A DNA stretch of 64,000 nucleotides, from the NCBI RefSeq assembly GCF_000023445.1, contig NC_012881.1:3091501-3155500 (forward strand), given 5' to 3'. The position numbers were made by a program, and so were the translations under genes. Positions 8,332 to 17,616 of this stretch are shown here, piece after piece. Every line of letters begins with the position of its first letter. Position 1 is the stretch's first letter. The notes below the pieces were generated by a model. It worked only from the letters and a program-made list of their open reading frames with translations. It was not told the DNA's origin and did not search any database. This DNA is from Maridesulfovibrio salexigens DSM 2638. GTDB taxonomy: Bacteria > Desulfobacterota > Desulfovibrionia > Desulfovibrionales > Desulfovibrionaceae.

Positions 8332-8976
8332 ATGGAATTTATTGATCTTGGATTAATCCCCCACGGGGAAGCTGAAAGAATTCAACTGGAACGTTTGAAA
8401 CAGGTGATGGAAGGAACTGCTGAAGATGCTCTATATTTGTTGGAGCATCCTCCAGTGGTTACTTTGGGTCGTCAAGGCGGACTGGAAAACCTGCTCATCA
8501 GCGAGGAAGCTCTCAAAGCAATGGGAGCAGAGGTAGTCCAGACCGCAAGGGGCGGCAATATCACCTGTCATTACCCCGGACAAATGGTGGTATACCCTGT
8601 CATGCGCATTGAAAAACGGCGCGGCGGAATCAAAAAATTCTTCTTTGATATGGAAGAAACAGCGATCCGCACCGCTGCCCGTTTTGGTGTGCAAGCAGCC
8701 AGAAGTGAAGGTAGGCCCGGGGTCTGGGTTGGTCCCGGCAAGCTCTGCTCCATAGGCATCGGGGTCAAGAAATGGATCACCTATCACGGCTTGTCATTCA
8801 ATGTTTCCAGTGACATGAAACTTTTCGACGCCATCACCCTCTGCGGGCTGCACGGCGCACATCCCACTTCCCTTTCAAGAGAAGCGGGCAAGGAAATTTC
8901 TACCGAGGAAGTAAAAAATGTCTTCAGAGAAGAATTCGGAAAAGTATTTACGGATACCGCCGTGGCTGCGAGTTAA
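8332..8976 (+). CDS. lipB: Lipoyl(octanoyl) transferase LipB
   Basis: 214 residues. LipB moves octanoate from acyl carrier protein to lipoyl domains of target enzymes. Signatures are LEHPPVVTLGRQG, the RGGxxTxHxPGQ motif (ARGGNITCHYPGQMVVYP), GxPGVWVG, KLCSIGIGVKKWITYHGLSFNV, and the acyl-accepting cysteine in ITLCGLHGAHPTSL. No good SD is seen before the ATG, which is in the normal family position. It overlaps lipA by 59 nt, so the two enzymes of lipoate synthesis are tightly coupled. Confidence 0.95.
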   Translation: MEFIDLGLIPHGEAERIQLERLKQVMEGTAEDALYLLEHPPVVTLGRQGGLENLLISEEALKAMGAEVVQTARGGNITCHYPGQMVVYPVMRIEKRRGGIKKFFFDMEETAIRTAARFGVQAARSEGRPGVWVGPGKLCSIGIGVKKWITYHGLSFNVSSDMKLFDAITLCGLHGAHPTSLSREAGKEISTEEVKNVFREEFGKVFTDTAVAAS

Positions 8977-9793
8977 GCTGCCTACTGGAAGAACTTTCAA
9001 CGATACCAGCAAAATGCTGGATGATCTGGATCTGAACACGGTCTGCCAATCCGCAAAATGTCCCAACTGCTGGGAGTGTTTCTCCCGCAAGGTGGCTACA
9101 TTCCTGATCATGGGCAATAACTGTACCCGCGACTGCGCCTTCTGTAACATCTGTCCCGGTCAGATCGAACCGCTTGATGCGGACGAACCGCGCCGTGTGG
9201 CAGAAGCAGTAACGCGTCTGGGCCTGAAATACGCTGTCATCACTTCTGTTACCCGCGATGACTTGGACGACGGTGGTGCAGCCCACTTTGCGGAAACCAT
9301 CGAGCGTATCCGCACCGAGCATCCAGAATGCAAAATTGAAGTGCTCATCCCGGATTTTCAGGGCAACCTTGATGCGCTTAAGACTGTAATCGCTGCCAAG
9401 CCGGACGTGATCAACCACAACGTGGAAACACCGCCCGAGCTGTACTCGGAAATCCGCCCGCAGGCCGATTACAAACAGAGCCTCGAACTCATCGAAAGAG
9501 TCAAACAGCTGAGCGATATCCACGCCAAATCAGGACTCATGGTAGGTCTCGGCGAAACGGATGAGCAGGTCTATCAGGTTATCGACGACCTCGCAGCCAT
9601 CAATTGTGACATCATCACTATCGGCCAGTATATGCGCCCTTCAAAAGCACATCCGGCAGTAAAACGTTACGTGGAACCTGCTGTTTTCGATGAATACGCC
9701 GAATACGGCAAAAAGCTCAATGTGCCGCACATGTTCTGTGCGCCGCTGGTGCGCAGCTCATTCAACGCCGCCGAAGCGTTTGACAAGCTATAA
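8918..9793 (+). CDS. lipA: Lipoyl synthase LipA (radical SAM)
   Basis: 291 residues. LipA inserts two sulfurs into octanoyl-lysine residues. It has both [4Fe-4S] sites: the auxiliary cluster motif C-x4-C-x5-C (CQSAKCPNCWEC) and the radical SAM motif C-x3-C-x2-C (CTRDCAFC). Further family sequence includes TSVTRDDLDDGGA, GLMVGLGET, IGQYMRPS and the C-terminal VRSSFNA. The ATG at 8918 has GAGGAAG upstream and lies within lipB in another frame. A strong terminator follows the stop. Confidence 0.96.
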   Translation: MSSEKNSEKYLRIPPWLRVKLPTGRTFNDTSKMLDDLDLNTVCQSAKCPNCWECFSRKVATFLIMGNNCTRDCAFCNICPGQIEPLDADEPRRVAEAVTRLGLKYAVITSVTRDDLDDGGAAHFAETIERIRTEHPECKIEVLIPDFQGNLDALKTVIAAKPDVINHNVETPPELYSEIRPQADYKQSLELIERVKQLSDIHAKSGLMVGLGETDEQVYQVIDDLAAINCDIITIGQYMRPSKAHPAVKRYVEPAVFDEYAEYGKKLNVPHMFCAPLVRSSFNAAEAFDKL

Positions 9794-9821
9794 AAACAAT
9801 TAATTTCAGCCTGTTAATAAA

Positions 9822-9856
9822 AACGGAACTTCCGCTACGGAAGTTCCGTTTTTTTT
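9822..9856 (+). terminator. Strong Rho-independent terminator after lipBA
   Basis: A perfect 13-bp stem AACGGAACTTCCG / CGGAAGTTCCGTT with loop CTA, followed by a continuous T run. Confidence 0.95.
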
Positions 9857-10105
9857 GCGTACTGCCGCCACCCAATCACAAAAATAACCTAATCTATTAT
9901 TCATACTGACAACAAATCTCGAAAGCCAAACAACACACCGCAAAAATTATACAATAATAACAAAGCCTTCATCCACACATTAAGCTATTTATAAAAACTA
10001 GTAACACTCAAACAAATAGTGATCTCCTCTTTACAAAAAAAACAAAAACACGATATCCATAAAGCAAAGATCACTTATACTTAAAAAGAAAAAGCAAGGA
10101 AAACT
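9857..10105. other. AT-rich gene-free stretch upstream of the two-component operon
   Basis: About 250 bp of strongly AT-rich DNA between the lipBA terminator and the response regulator at 10106. It probably holds the promoter of the next operon. I see no ORF, hairpin or recognisable operator. Confidence 0.5.
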
Positions 10106-11320
10106 ATGATCCCGAAAATTCTCTTTATCGACAACGACAAGAATATTCTGGATAGCTTTAGAGCTACTATGCACGGCCTCCGCAAGGAATGGAAAAGCTA
10201 CTTTGCCTCCACCGGACAGGAAGCACTGGACAAGCTTGGCAAGGCTGAATTCGATATTGTCATCAGCGACACGAAAATGCCGGACATGGACGGAAGTGAA
10301 TTACTCCGCAAGGTTGCTGAGATACAACCGGATACTATCCGCATAACGCTGTCCGGGCATTCGGATATGCAATCATTGCTGAAATCGGCAAAGCATACTC
10401 ATCAATTCTTGAGCAAGCCCTGCAATACAGAAGTCTTAATCGGAACCATCCGTAAGATGATGGAACTGCGTCCAGTTCTCACAGACCACAAAGTCAGGGA
10501 GATTATAACCGGACTTGATACTCTGCCGGTACTGCCGGATTTATACATCGAAATTACCAATGAATTAAACAAGCCGGAACCGAATCTGCAAAAACTGGGA
10601 GAACTGGTCAAAAAAGATCCGGGCATATCCACAACACTCCTTAAGGTGGTTAATTCCTCTTTCTTCGGCTTCTACAATTCCGTTTCCAGTCCTGCGCGAG
10701 CCACTATCCTGCTTGGGACCGACGTTCTCAAAGGATTGATCCTAGGGGTCCATTTCATTCAAAAACTGGATAAGGATACCCTCGGACCGTATTCCATCGA
10801 AAAACTTTGGGAGCACTGCCTGCAAACCGGTTACCTTGCTAAAGAAATCTGTGCATTTATGGATAAGGATGAGCAGACGGTTACCAATTGTTTCGTGGGG
10901 GGACTGCTACACGACATCGGTAAGTTCGTTTTTATCACCGAGATGAATAAAAAATATCAGAAAGTGCTGGAACATGTCCGTGAATTCGGCGGTCCGGTAA
11001 TTGATGTGGAAAAAAAGATTCTTGGTGTAAGCCATGCGGAAGTGGGGGCATACCTGCTGGGTTTGTGGGGATTTAATGAAGAAATCGTTGAGATGGTTTA
11101 CTATCACCATTCTCTTGACAACTGTGGAGAGATATTCACCCCTACGCACGCAATTCATGCCGCAGACACACTTCAACACGAACTTATACCTCACAGCAAA
11201 GGCTATATCTTTTCAGAACTGAATACAGACAAAATGGCTTTAGCAAATCTTTTAGATCACGTTAACGATTGGCGCGCTGTATGCAACAATCTGCTGGAGA
11301 CAAACAAAGATGAAGAATAG
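10106..11320 (+). CDS. Response regulator with HDOD output domain
   Basis: 404 residues. The N-terminal receiver (1-120) has phospho-acceptor D55 (IVISDTKMPDMDG), the switch region LSGH and K at FLSKP. Residues ~140-345 form an HDOD domain (LPVLPDLYIEITNELNKP... LGELVKKDPGISTTLLKVVNSSFFG... GGLLHDIGKF... SHAEVGAYLLGLWGFNEEIVEMVYYHH), a module related to HD phosphohydrolases that usually works in signalling without clear catalysis. It is the first gene of a three-gene operon and overlaps the next regulator by 11 nt. The histidine kinase at 12498 is the likely phosphate donor. Confidence 0.9.
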   Translation: MIPKILFIDNDKNILDSFRATMHGLRKEWKSYFASTGQEALDKLGKAEFDIVISDTKMPDMDGSELLRKVAEIQPDTIRITLSGHSDMQSLLKSAKHTHQFLSKPCNTEVLIGTIRKMMELRPVLTDHKVREIITGLDTLPVLPDLYIEITNELNKPEPNLQKLGELVKKDPGISTTLLKVVNSSFFGFYNSVSSPARATILLGTDVLKGLILGVHFIQKLDKDTLGPYSIEKLWEHCLQTGYLAKEICAFMDKDEQTVTNCFVGGLLHDIGKFVFITEMNKKYQKVLEHVREFGGPVIDVEKKILGVSHAEVGAYLLGLWGFNEEIVEMVYYHHSLDNCGEIFTPTHAIHAADTLQHELIPHSKGYIFSELNTDKMALANLLDHVNDWRAVCNNLLETNKDEE

Positions 11321-12434
11321 AGTTCTCTTTGTAGACGATGAACAGAACATACTGGATACTTATAGAGCACTACTGCGCAAAAGATTTAAAGTAGATGTTG
11401 CACTGGGCCCTGAAGAAGGTATTGCAAAAGTTAAATCATCGGGACCTTATGCAATTGTTGTTTCCGACCTGAAAATGCCCAAAATGGACGGGATCACCTT
11501 TCTGACCAAAGTAAAGCAACTGTCCCCTGACACTGTCCGGGTAATGCTCACAGGACATGCCGATCTTGAAGCTGCTATTTCCGCAGTCAACGAAGGATCG
11601 GTATTCCGTTTCCTGACCAAGCCAAGCTCCATTGACGAAATGATCCGCACGCTTGAAGCGGCAATGAAGCAGTACTCTCTCGTAGTCGCCGAGCGGGAAC
11701 TGCTTCGCGGCACTTTGCGCGGTAGTGTCAAAGTCCTTACCGACATTCTGTCATTAACCAACCCGGAAGCCTTTGGGCGAAGCGAAAGAGTGCGACGCCT
11801 TGCCGGATACGTAGGACAGAACTTAAACCTGAAACAGACCCTGTACCTGGACCTTGCGGCCATGCTGGGGCAATTGGGCTGCATTACCCTCCCGGAATCT
11901 GTGCTTTTAAAAGTGTTCACAGGGGAAACTCTCACTGCAGAAGAGCAGCAAATTTATGACATGCATCCATCTGTTACTGCGGGCATGCTTTCCCAGATTC
12001 CGCGGATGGAAATCGTTTCTCAAATCATCCTGCACCAGAATGACCGACTGGACGATAATCCGACCATGCCGATTGAATCACGGGTATTGAAAGCCTGTCT
12101 GGATTACGATTCACTCATCCAGCAAAAAACAGATAAAATGGACGCAATCGCCATTTTACGTGGCATGGAAGGGATTTACGACAACAAGGTTTTAGATGTT
12201 CTTGAAAAAGGAACTGCCGGGGAAGATGGCTATGTGCGCCGGGAAATTGAACTGGGAGAACTCAAAAAAGGAATGATTTTGGATGAAGGCCTCTGGAGCG
12301 AAGATGAGGTACATCTGGTTGCCGAAGGAACGGAGATAACTGAAACCGCAATCATCAGGATTAACAACTTCAGTCGAGCTAAAAAACTCCCACCCAGAAT
12401 CCGGGTTCTTGTTCCGCTTAAATATATTGACTAG
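11310..12434 (+). CDS. Response regulator with degenerate HD-GYP domain
   Basis: 374 residues. The receiver (1-120) is intact, with D53 in VVSDLKMPKMDG. The output domain (~135-270) aligns with HD-GYP phosphodiesterases (SERVRRLAGYVGQ, ESVLLKVFTGETLTAEEQQIYDMHP), but AxLHDIGK is replaced by AAMLGQLGC (183-191) and HHExxDGxGYP by LHQNDRLDDNP. Only the second-motif histidine (H219) remains. It probably cannot hydrolyse c-di-GMP and may act as a binding or adaptor module. The C-terminal ~100 residues form a small uncharacterised region rich in acidic residues. It is co-transcribed with the HDOD regulator and the kinase. Confidence 0.82.
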   Translation: MKNRVLFVDDEQNILDTYRALLRKRFKVDVALGPEEGIAKVKSSGPYAIVVSDLKMPKMDGITFLTKVKQLSPDTVRVMLTGHADLEAAISAVNEGSVFRFLTKPSSIDEMIRTLEAAMKQYSLVVAERELLRGTLRGSVKVLTDILSLTNPEAFGRSERVRRLAGYVGQNLNLKQTLYLDLAAMLGQLGCITLPESVLLKVFTGETLTAEEQQIYDMHPSVTAGMLSQIPRMEIVSQIILHQNDRLDDNPTMPIESRVLKACLDYDSLIQQKTDKMDAIAILRGMEGIYDNKVLDVLEKGTAGEDGYVRREIELGELKKGMILDEGLWSEDEVHLVAEGTEITETAIIRINNFSRAKKLPPRIRVLVPLKYID

Positions 12435-12497
12435 ACTTGGCAGAATCCAGTTAAACCGGACAAATATAAAAATTAAATTCCGCCAGCAGGAGGTATT

Positions 12498-14468
12498 TTG
12501 TTCAAAAGCAACAAGGCAATGCTCGGGACAATTGCATTAATAGCTATCTTCGTTATCTCCATTGTCTGGATAAATTACAATTCTCCGGCTATTTCTCCAC
12601 ACGATTTGATGATATTCACGATCTCGGCGGCAATCCTCATTCTTGGCGTTATACTTTTTATTTTCAAAATCAATTCCCGCAACCTTACTCTTAAGATCCG
12701 GCTAGAAGAAGCTGCAAAACAGGCCATATTATTAGAACAAACCAACAAACAGCTTAGGAATGAAGTAGAAGCGCGCAGTCGTGCAGAAAAAGAGCTTCAG
12801 GAGATTAATGCCCAACTAGAAATTCGGATGCAAAAACAGACAGCAGATCTGCAAAAACGCACGGAAGAACTGACCCGTGAGGTTCTGGACCGCCATGAAG
12901 CAGAAGAAGCCATGCGGCTTATATTCAACAACACCAATGATTCTATTTTTATCCACGATGCTGACGGAAGGATTTTGGACGTAAACGACACTATGCTTGA
13001 TAAATACAAGCTAGACATGAGCACAGTACTCAACATGTCCATAAAGGAAGATTTTTCAGCTCTGGATATGGACATGGATATTTTAGATCAATATTGGCAG
13101 AAAGCCGTAGACGGAGAAGAAGTTTCTTTCGAATGGACCTCCAAACGCCCCGGAGACGGCAAAATCTTTGAAGTGGAAGTAACCCTGAACCGTATCGAAT
13201 TTGAAGGTAAAGTAGTCATTCTGGCCAATGTGCATGACATATCAGAGCAGAAAAAAGCCCTGATTCAACAGGCAGAACATCAGGAATTTCTAGGAACAAT
13301 TTTCGAAGGAATCGGAGCTGCGGTATTCGTCTTTGATCCCGTCAAAGGCATTATGGTAGACTGCAACGGCGTTGGAGAGAAACTTCTGAAAATGGACCGC
13401 AGCGCAATCCTTAACGCGACATGTCAGACAAAAATAACTTTTACTTCAGATACTCAAAAAGATCTGCTCTGCCCAAACTGGCATGAGCAGGGGACATATG
13501 AAGAGGGGGTTCTTTATCTGATCGATTCTACACCGCTCCCTGTTTCCCGCCATCTTTTTGAAGTCCACATAGGCGGTACAACTCACCTTGTTCAAGTTGT
13601 GTTTGACATCACCGACCGCAAGCACCTTGAAAGAAAGCTGAACATTGCTCAAAAGCTTGAATCCATTGGACTGCTTGCCTCCGGGATTGCACACGAAATC
13701 AACACCCCTATCCAATACGTTGGCGACAGCATTCGCTTTGTTAAGGAAGCATATGCCGATACCAATGATCTGATTGACCTTTATGAAAAATTCATGGCTG
13801 CGGAATCACCGGAAGAGCGGAAAAACATAACTGAAGAAATCGAAGAACATAAGGACGATATTGATTTGGATTTTATCAGCAGTGAATCCATTAAAGCCTG
13901 TAACCGTGCACTGGAAGGAGTTGAACGGGTAGCCACGATTGTTTTAGCCATGAAGAACTTTTCCCATTCCGGAGAAGAAAAGATTAAAGCTGTTGATATT
14001 AATAAAGCCATCCAGAATACGATCGTGGTCTCACGCAACGAGTGGAAATATGTCGCGGATCTTGAGACCGACCTTGACCCTGACCTGCCGCAGGTTCAAT
14101 GCCTGCCCGGTGCAATCAATCAGGTACTGCTGAACGTGATTGTAAACGCGGCACACGCAATAGCCGAGAACACGCAGGAAGACCAGAAAGGAACAATCTC
14201 TGTAAGCACAGAATTAGAGCCTCCCTATGCAAGTATCAGCATCAAAGATTCAGGCTGTGGAATTTCAAAGGAAAATATACACAAAATATTCGATCCGTTC
14301 TTCACCACCAAAGAAGTGGGCAAAGGCACAGGCCAAGGGCTGGCAATCGTTCACGACATCATAATTGAAAAACATGGCGGAACCATAGACATTGAATCAG
14401 AGATAGGTGAAGGCACGACCTTCACCATTAAGTTGCCAATTGAAGGCAAGGAAGAAAAAGATAACTAA
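12498..14468 (+). CDS. Membrane-bound PAS-PAS sensor histidine kinase
   Basis: 656 residues from a TTG start that lies four bases after AGGAGG; the next ATG (12519) is too far from it. Two membrane helices (about 9-27 and 36-57) are separated by a very short periplasmic loop. A coiled coil follows (60-135), then two PAS domains (~138-255, [24 protein letters not shown]; ~262-375). The dimerisation helix has H399 in [13 protein letters not shown], and a long insertion separates it from the ATPase domain ([34 protein letters not shown]). It is the probable donor for the two upstream regulators. The very small extracytoplasmic part suggests an internal or membrane signal. Confidence 0.9.
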   Translation: MFKSNKAMLGTIALIAIFVISIVWINYNSPAISPHDLMIFTISAAILILGVILFIFKINSRNLTLKIRLEEAAKQAILLEQTNKQLRNEVEARSRAEKELQEINAQLEIRMQKQTADLQKRTEELTREVLDRHEAEEAMRLIFNNTNDSIFIHDADGRILDVNDTMLDKYKLDMSTVLNMSIKEDFSALDMDMDILDQYWQKAVDGEEVSFEWTSKRPGDGKIFEVEVTLNRIEFEGKVVILANVHDISEQKKALIQQAEHQEFLGTIFEGIGAAVFVFDPVKGIMVDCNGVGEKLLKMDRSAILNATCQTKITFTSDTQKDLLCPNWHEQGTYEEGVLYLIDSTPLPVSRHLFEVHIGGTTHLVQVVFDITDRKHLERKLNIAQKLESIGLLASGIAHEINTPIQYVGDSIRFVKEAYADTNDLIDLYEKFMAAESPEERKNITEEIEEHKDDIDLDFISSESIKACNRALEGVERVATIVLAMKNFSHSGEEKIKAVDINKAIQNTIVVSRNEWKYVADLETDLDPDLPQVQCLPGAINQVLLNVIVNAAHAIAENTQEDQKGTISVSTELEPPYASISIKDSGCGISKENIHKIFDPFFTTKEVGKGTGQGLAIVHDIIIEKHGGTIDIESEIGEGTTFTIKLPIEGKEEKDN

Positions 14469-14497
14469 AAAACTCCCCCGAACCAAGTCCGGGGGAG
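14467..14497 (-). terminator. Terminator of the DUF4198 gene, also between convergent genes
   Basis: CTCCCCCG pairs with CGGGGGAG over a 9-base loop. On the minus strand it is followed by TTTTTTAG, so it mainly serves the leftward gene. Confidence 0.8.
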
Positions 14498-14533
14498 GGA
14501 ATCAATCAAGCTACAGCGGAAAAGCAGAACCAG

Positions 14534-15256
14534 CTACTTCGTAGTTCTGAAACTCAAAGAAAATGCGTACCAGACACGGCGGGTATCATCGAGACGCTTT
14601 TCATATTTACCGATGATTACCTGACGGCCAGCAGGACCAATCTTTACGTTGATAGGTTTGGAATTTTTAAGGTTAACCAACGCGGGATGTTCAATATTAC
14701 GGTCAGTGGTAGTGGAGATACGTGCTCCTGCCGCGGGCATGGGCTTACCTTCATAGAACATCATAACCGGAAGCACGTCCCCTTCTTTCAACTTGGTAGG
14801 ATCTTTAAGAGGCACAATCTCAGCGCGCTGCCCGATGGGTTTATCCATGCTGTCCATCCACGTGAGGATTGTCTTGGAAAGCTTGTATGAACGGCCTTCG
14901 TCAATAATCTTACCGCAAACCTGTCTGGGAAGATCAAAATTCTGCCAGCCGCCCTCTTCTGTGTGGTACCAGTACTTGTTATCAAACTCGACAGTCAGCA
15001 TTGTATAGATGTCATCGATCCATGCGTAAGCCTCGCCCTTGTTGTACACAGGCTCAAGAGCAGTTTTCCAGTTGTTCTCATTAATCCCGGTCAGCGAGGT
15101 GATACGGCTGATGGGATAAGGATCGGTTGATCCGGGATGCCCATACATCAGGTAAGCCTTGCGGCCTTTTTTCTCCAACCACATATCATGGGCAGAGCAA
15201 ATAGAGGAAAAGGCCAAAACAAAGGCCATCGCTAAAACAATCTTCTTCATCATCAT
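14534..15256 (-). CDS. Periplasmic DUF4198-family protein
   Basis: About 240 residues. Three consecutive ATGs (15256, 15253, 15250) follow AGGAG; the exact one is uncertain. A signal peptide (KKIVLAMAFVLAFSSICSA) is followed by HDMWLEKKG and LMYGHPG, the N-terminal signature of DUF4198 proteins, several of which accompany nickel or cobalt uptake. Histidines and acidic residues are common but no defined metal site is visible. A Fur-type palindrome lies 20 bases upstream of the start, pointing to iron-dependent control. It is monocistronic and divergent from the ATP-grasp operon. Confidence 0.75.
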   Translation of the reverse strand: MMMKKIVLAMAFVLAFSSICSAHDMWLEKKGRKAYLMYGHPGSTDPYPISRITSLTGINENNWKTALEPVYNKGEAYAWIDDIYTMLTVEFDNKYWYHTEEGGWQNFDLPRQVCGKIIDEGRSYKLSKTILTWMDSMDKPIGQRAEIVPLKDPTKLKEGDVLPVMMFYEGKPMPAAGARISTTTDRNIEHPALVNLKNSKPINVKIGPAGRQVIIGKYEKRLDDTRRVWYAFSLSFRTTK

Positions 15257-15275
15257 GTTTCTCCTTATTCGATTA

Positions 15276-15290
15276 TGAAAATGAATTTCA
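15276..15290 (-). promoter_or_regulatory. Candidate Fur-binding site
   Basis: TGAAAATGAATTTCA is a 7-1-7 dyad differing by one base from the perfect form TGAAAATnATTTTCA. It lies just upstream of the SD of the DUF4198 gene and in the space shared with the divergent operon. Confidence 0.5.
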
Positions 15291-15495
15291 ATTCCATTGG
15301 TGAGTAGAGATACAAATTCAAAAATCAAAAGTCAATAGCAATCGCACATCAAACTGGTTTCTTGACCTTTGCGATTAATTGTTGCACTCCAGTGATGCGG
15401 TCGGGGTGATAACTTGGAAGCCATACTATTTGGTAATGATAAATCAGCTCGAATCCGTCCCAGCACGTGATTCTGCGCCCAACGAGAGGATTACA

Positions 15496-16008
15496 ATGCG
15501 CCACGCCCTTCCAGCAATTCTGCTGCTGACAGCTATTTTTTTCAGTACCGCCTGCTCTGCAACAGAGGAGGTAAAACCGACTGACCATATCATTGCGGGC
15601 TATATCGAAAACGTATCCATCAAAATATGGGAACGTGAAACACCGATTATCATGGAAGCAAAACTTGATACCGGTGCGGACAGTTCTTCGCTTCATGCCA
15701 CTGACATAACAATTCATAAAAAAAATAAAAAAGTTTCATTCACTATTACCGACCAGCATGGCAAAACCCAGCGCATAACATGTCCCTATGCCCGGATCGT
15801 ACGCATAAAAAAACGCCCTTCCGGATACCAGCGCAGGCCTGTTATTCCGGTACAGCTCCAGATCGGACAAAAAACTTTTGAAGCTTTCGTTAACCTGACC
15901 GATCGCACCAACTTTTCATACAAAATGCTCATCGGCAGAAAAGAACTGCGTCACGGCATACTCATTGATTCTTCACGACACCACAGACTAAGCAAACCCG
16001 TTAAATAA
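15496..16008 (+). CDS. RimB-like retropepsin-fold lipoprotein (putative zinc protease family, PF05618)
   Basis: 170 residues from an ATG preceded by GAGAGGATTACA. The N-terminus is a lipoprotein signal with lipobox STAC. The body has AKLDTGADSSSLHA, the aspartyl-protease-like DTGA motif, and later KMLIGRKEL, as in the PF05618 family often found beside RimK-type ATP-grasp ligases. The family name says zinc protease, but the fold is that of retroviral aspartyl proteases. It opens an operon with a transglutaminase-7TM protein, an ATP-grasp ligase and a lipoprotein. Export as a lipoprotein suggests it works outside the inner membrane. Confidence 0.82.
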   Translation: MRHALPAILLLTAIFFSTACSATEEVKPTDHIIAGYIENVSIKIWERETPIIMEAKLDTGADSSSLHATDITIHKKNKKVSFTITDQHGKTQRITCPYARIVRIKKRPSGYQRRPVIPVQLQIGQKTFEAFVNLTDRTNFSYKMLIGRKELRHGILIDSSRHHRLSKPVK

Positions 16009-16049
16009 AATTTGAATTCACACCGTGAATAATTACGGAAAGGTCCACT

Positions 16050-17615
16050 ATGAATTCCATACAGCTTAAAATACTTGTGGCCTTGCTCCTTACATTGGGG
16101 CTGGGCATATTCAGCTACAAAGCTTTTGTTCTCGGCTTTCCCCTGACTCCTGAAGAACAGACTGAAATCTGGAATGTAGAAGCCCATGTTTCATTTGAAG
16201 CAGAAGGAAGTCCGGTTAAAGCCACGCTGCAAACCTTGAACAGGTTGCCGCAATATACTGTAACAGACGAATATTATATCGGTGATGACTATGGACTGTT
16301 GCACGCCCTGCAATCCGCAGACGGCACTCCGCAGCAGACGAGAAATCCTGACAACATCGTCGCGATATGGTCCCGGCGCTCAGCCAAAGGCAAGCAGGAC
16401 CTCTTCTACTCTGCCCGGTTAAGGCCGAAACACAGTAATGTGGAAGAAAGCTGGGTTCACCCCACCGAAATACCCAAACTGAGCGACCCTCATTTCACAG
16501 AAGCGGAACAGGTTGCCGCGAACTCCCTGATTACTGAGGTCGGAAGTGAATCAGCAGATATTGATACCTTTGTGCCCCAGCTCATGAAGCGGCTCATGGA
16601 GCCATCCAGCAACCTGGATGCAGCTTACCTGCTCCGCGACACGGAAAATACGCTTGGGGTGGTAAATATGGCTGTGCGGCTGCTGCATTTTTCAGGCATC
16701 CCGGCACAGTCAGTGCACGGAATTACCCTGACTACCTCGAATGACGCCGGGTTAAAACACTGGCTGGAGCTTTACCACAACGAAAAATGGCACATGTTTG
16801 ATGTCGCCAACAGAAGTTTCGGGACTCCTGTAAATTTCGTTACTTGGTGGCGAGGTAATGCACCACTGGCTACGGTCAGCGGCGGAAGCAATTTAAGCGT
16901 TACCCTTTCCGCTGTCCCGGCAACGGTCAGCACTCTTGGTAATGTTGTAGACCGACTTGCAATCTCAGCCCCGACAATACTGGAATTCTCCCTGTTCAAC
17001 CTTCCGGTACAGGCTCAGGCTACCTACAGGGTTATCCTGCTCATCCCTATCGGTGTACTGCTGCTGGTCTTTCTACGAAATGTGATAGGCATCACAACGT
17101 TCGGTACATTCATGCCAGTACTGATAGCCCTGTCATTTCGCGAAACACAGCTGCTGTGGGGATTATGTCTGTTTTCCATTGTCATCATCCTCGGACTGGC
17201 AGTGCGTCTATACCTTGAACACCTGAAGTTATTACTGGTGCCACGTCTGGCATGCGTGCTCATGGTTGTAGTGCTGCTCATGGCCGGGATCAGTATTATC
17301 AGCTTTAAGCTGGGCTTCCCGCGCGGTGTTTCGGTCAGCCTGTTCCCCATGGTTATCCTGAGTATGACCATTGAGCGAACATCAGTCATGTGGGACGAAC
17401 TTGGCGCAGGTAAGGCCATACAGCAGATAATAGGCTCAATGGCTGTCGCTGTTCTTGCCTACATCGCCATGAGCAACCTGTTCATCGAACACTTGATTTT
17501 TGTGTTCCCGGAACTCTTTCTTGTGCTGCTGGCACTGACCGTCATGATCGGGCGCTATACCGGTTTCAGACTGATGGATCTGATCCGCTTCCGCGCTTTC
17601 CTCAAGGAAGGTTAA
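16050..17615 (+). CDS. Inactive transglutaminase-like protein fused to a 7TM domain
   Basis: 521 residues. One N-terminal membrane helix (ILVALLLTLGLGIFSYKAFVLGF) precedes an extracytoplasmic transglutaminase-like region (~40-300). Where the catalytic Cys is expected the sequence reads NTLGVVNMAVRLL; a His (LKHWLELY) and an Asp (HMFDVANRS) remain, so the fold is kept without the nucleophile. Residues ~320-515 are a bundle of about seven helices starting YRVILLIPIGVLLLVFLRNV. This matches the Transglut_i_TM / 7TM_transglut pair. It ends one base before the ATP-grasp ATG. It may bring peptide substrates to its partners; that role is inferred. Confidence 0.85.
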   Translation: MNSIQLKILVALLLTLGLGIFSYKAFVLGFPLTPEEQTEIWNVEAHVSFEAEGSPVKATLQTLNRLPQYTVTDEYYIGDDYGLLHALQSADGTPQQTRNPDNIVAIWSRRSAKGKQDLFYSARLRPKHSNVEESWVHPTEIPKLSDPHFTEAEQVAANSLITEVGSESADIDTFVPQLMKRLMEPSSNLDAAYLLRDTENTLGVVNMAVRLLHFSGIPAQSVHGITLTTSNDAGLKHWLELYHNEKWHMFDVANRSFGTPVNFVTWWRGNAPLATVSGGSNLSVTLSAVPATVSTLGNVVDRLAISAPTILEFSLFNLPVQAQATYRVILLIPIGVLLLVFLRNVIGITTFGTFMPVLIALSFRETQLLWGLCLFSIVIILGLAVRLYLEHLKLLLVPRLACVLMVVVLLMAGISIISFKLGFPRGVSVSLFPMVILSMTIERTSVMWDELGAGKAIQQIIGSMAVAVLAYIAMSNLFIEHLIFVFPELFLVLLALTVMIGRYTGFRLMDLIRFRAFLKEG

Positions 17616-17616
17616 T

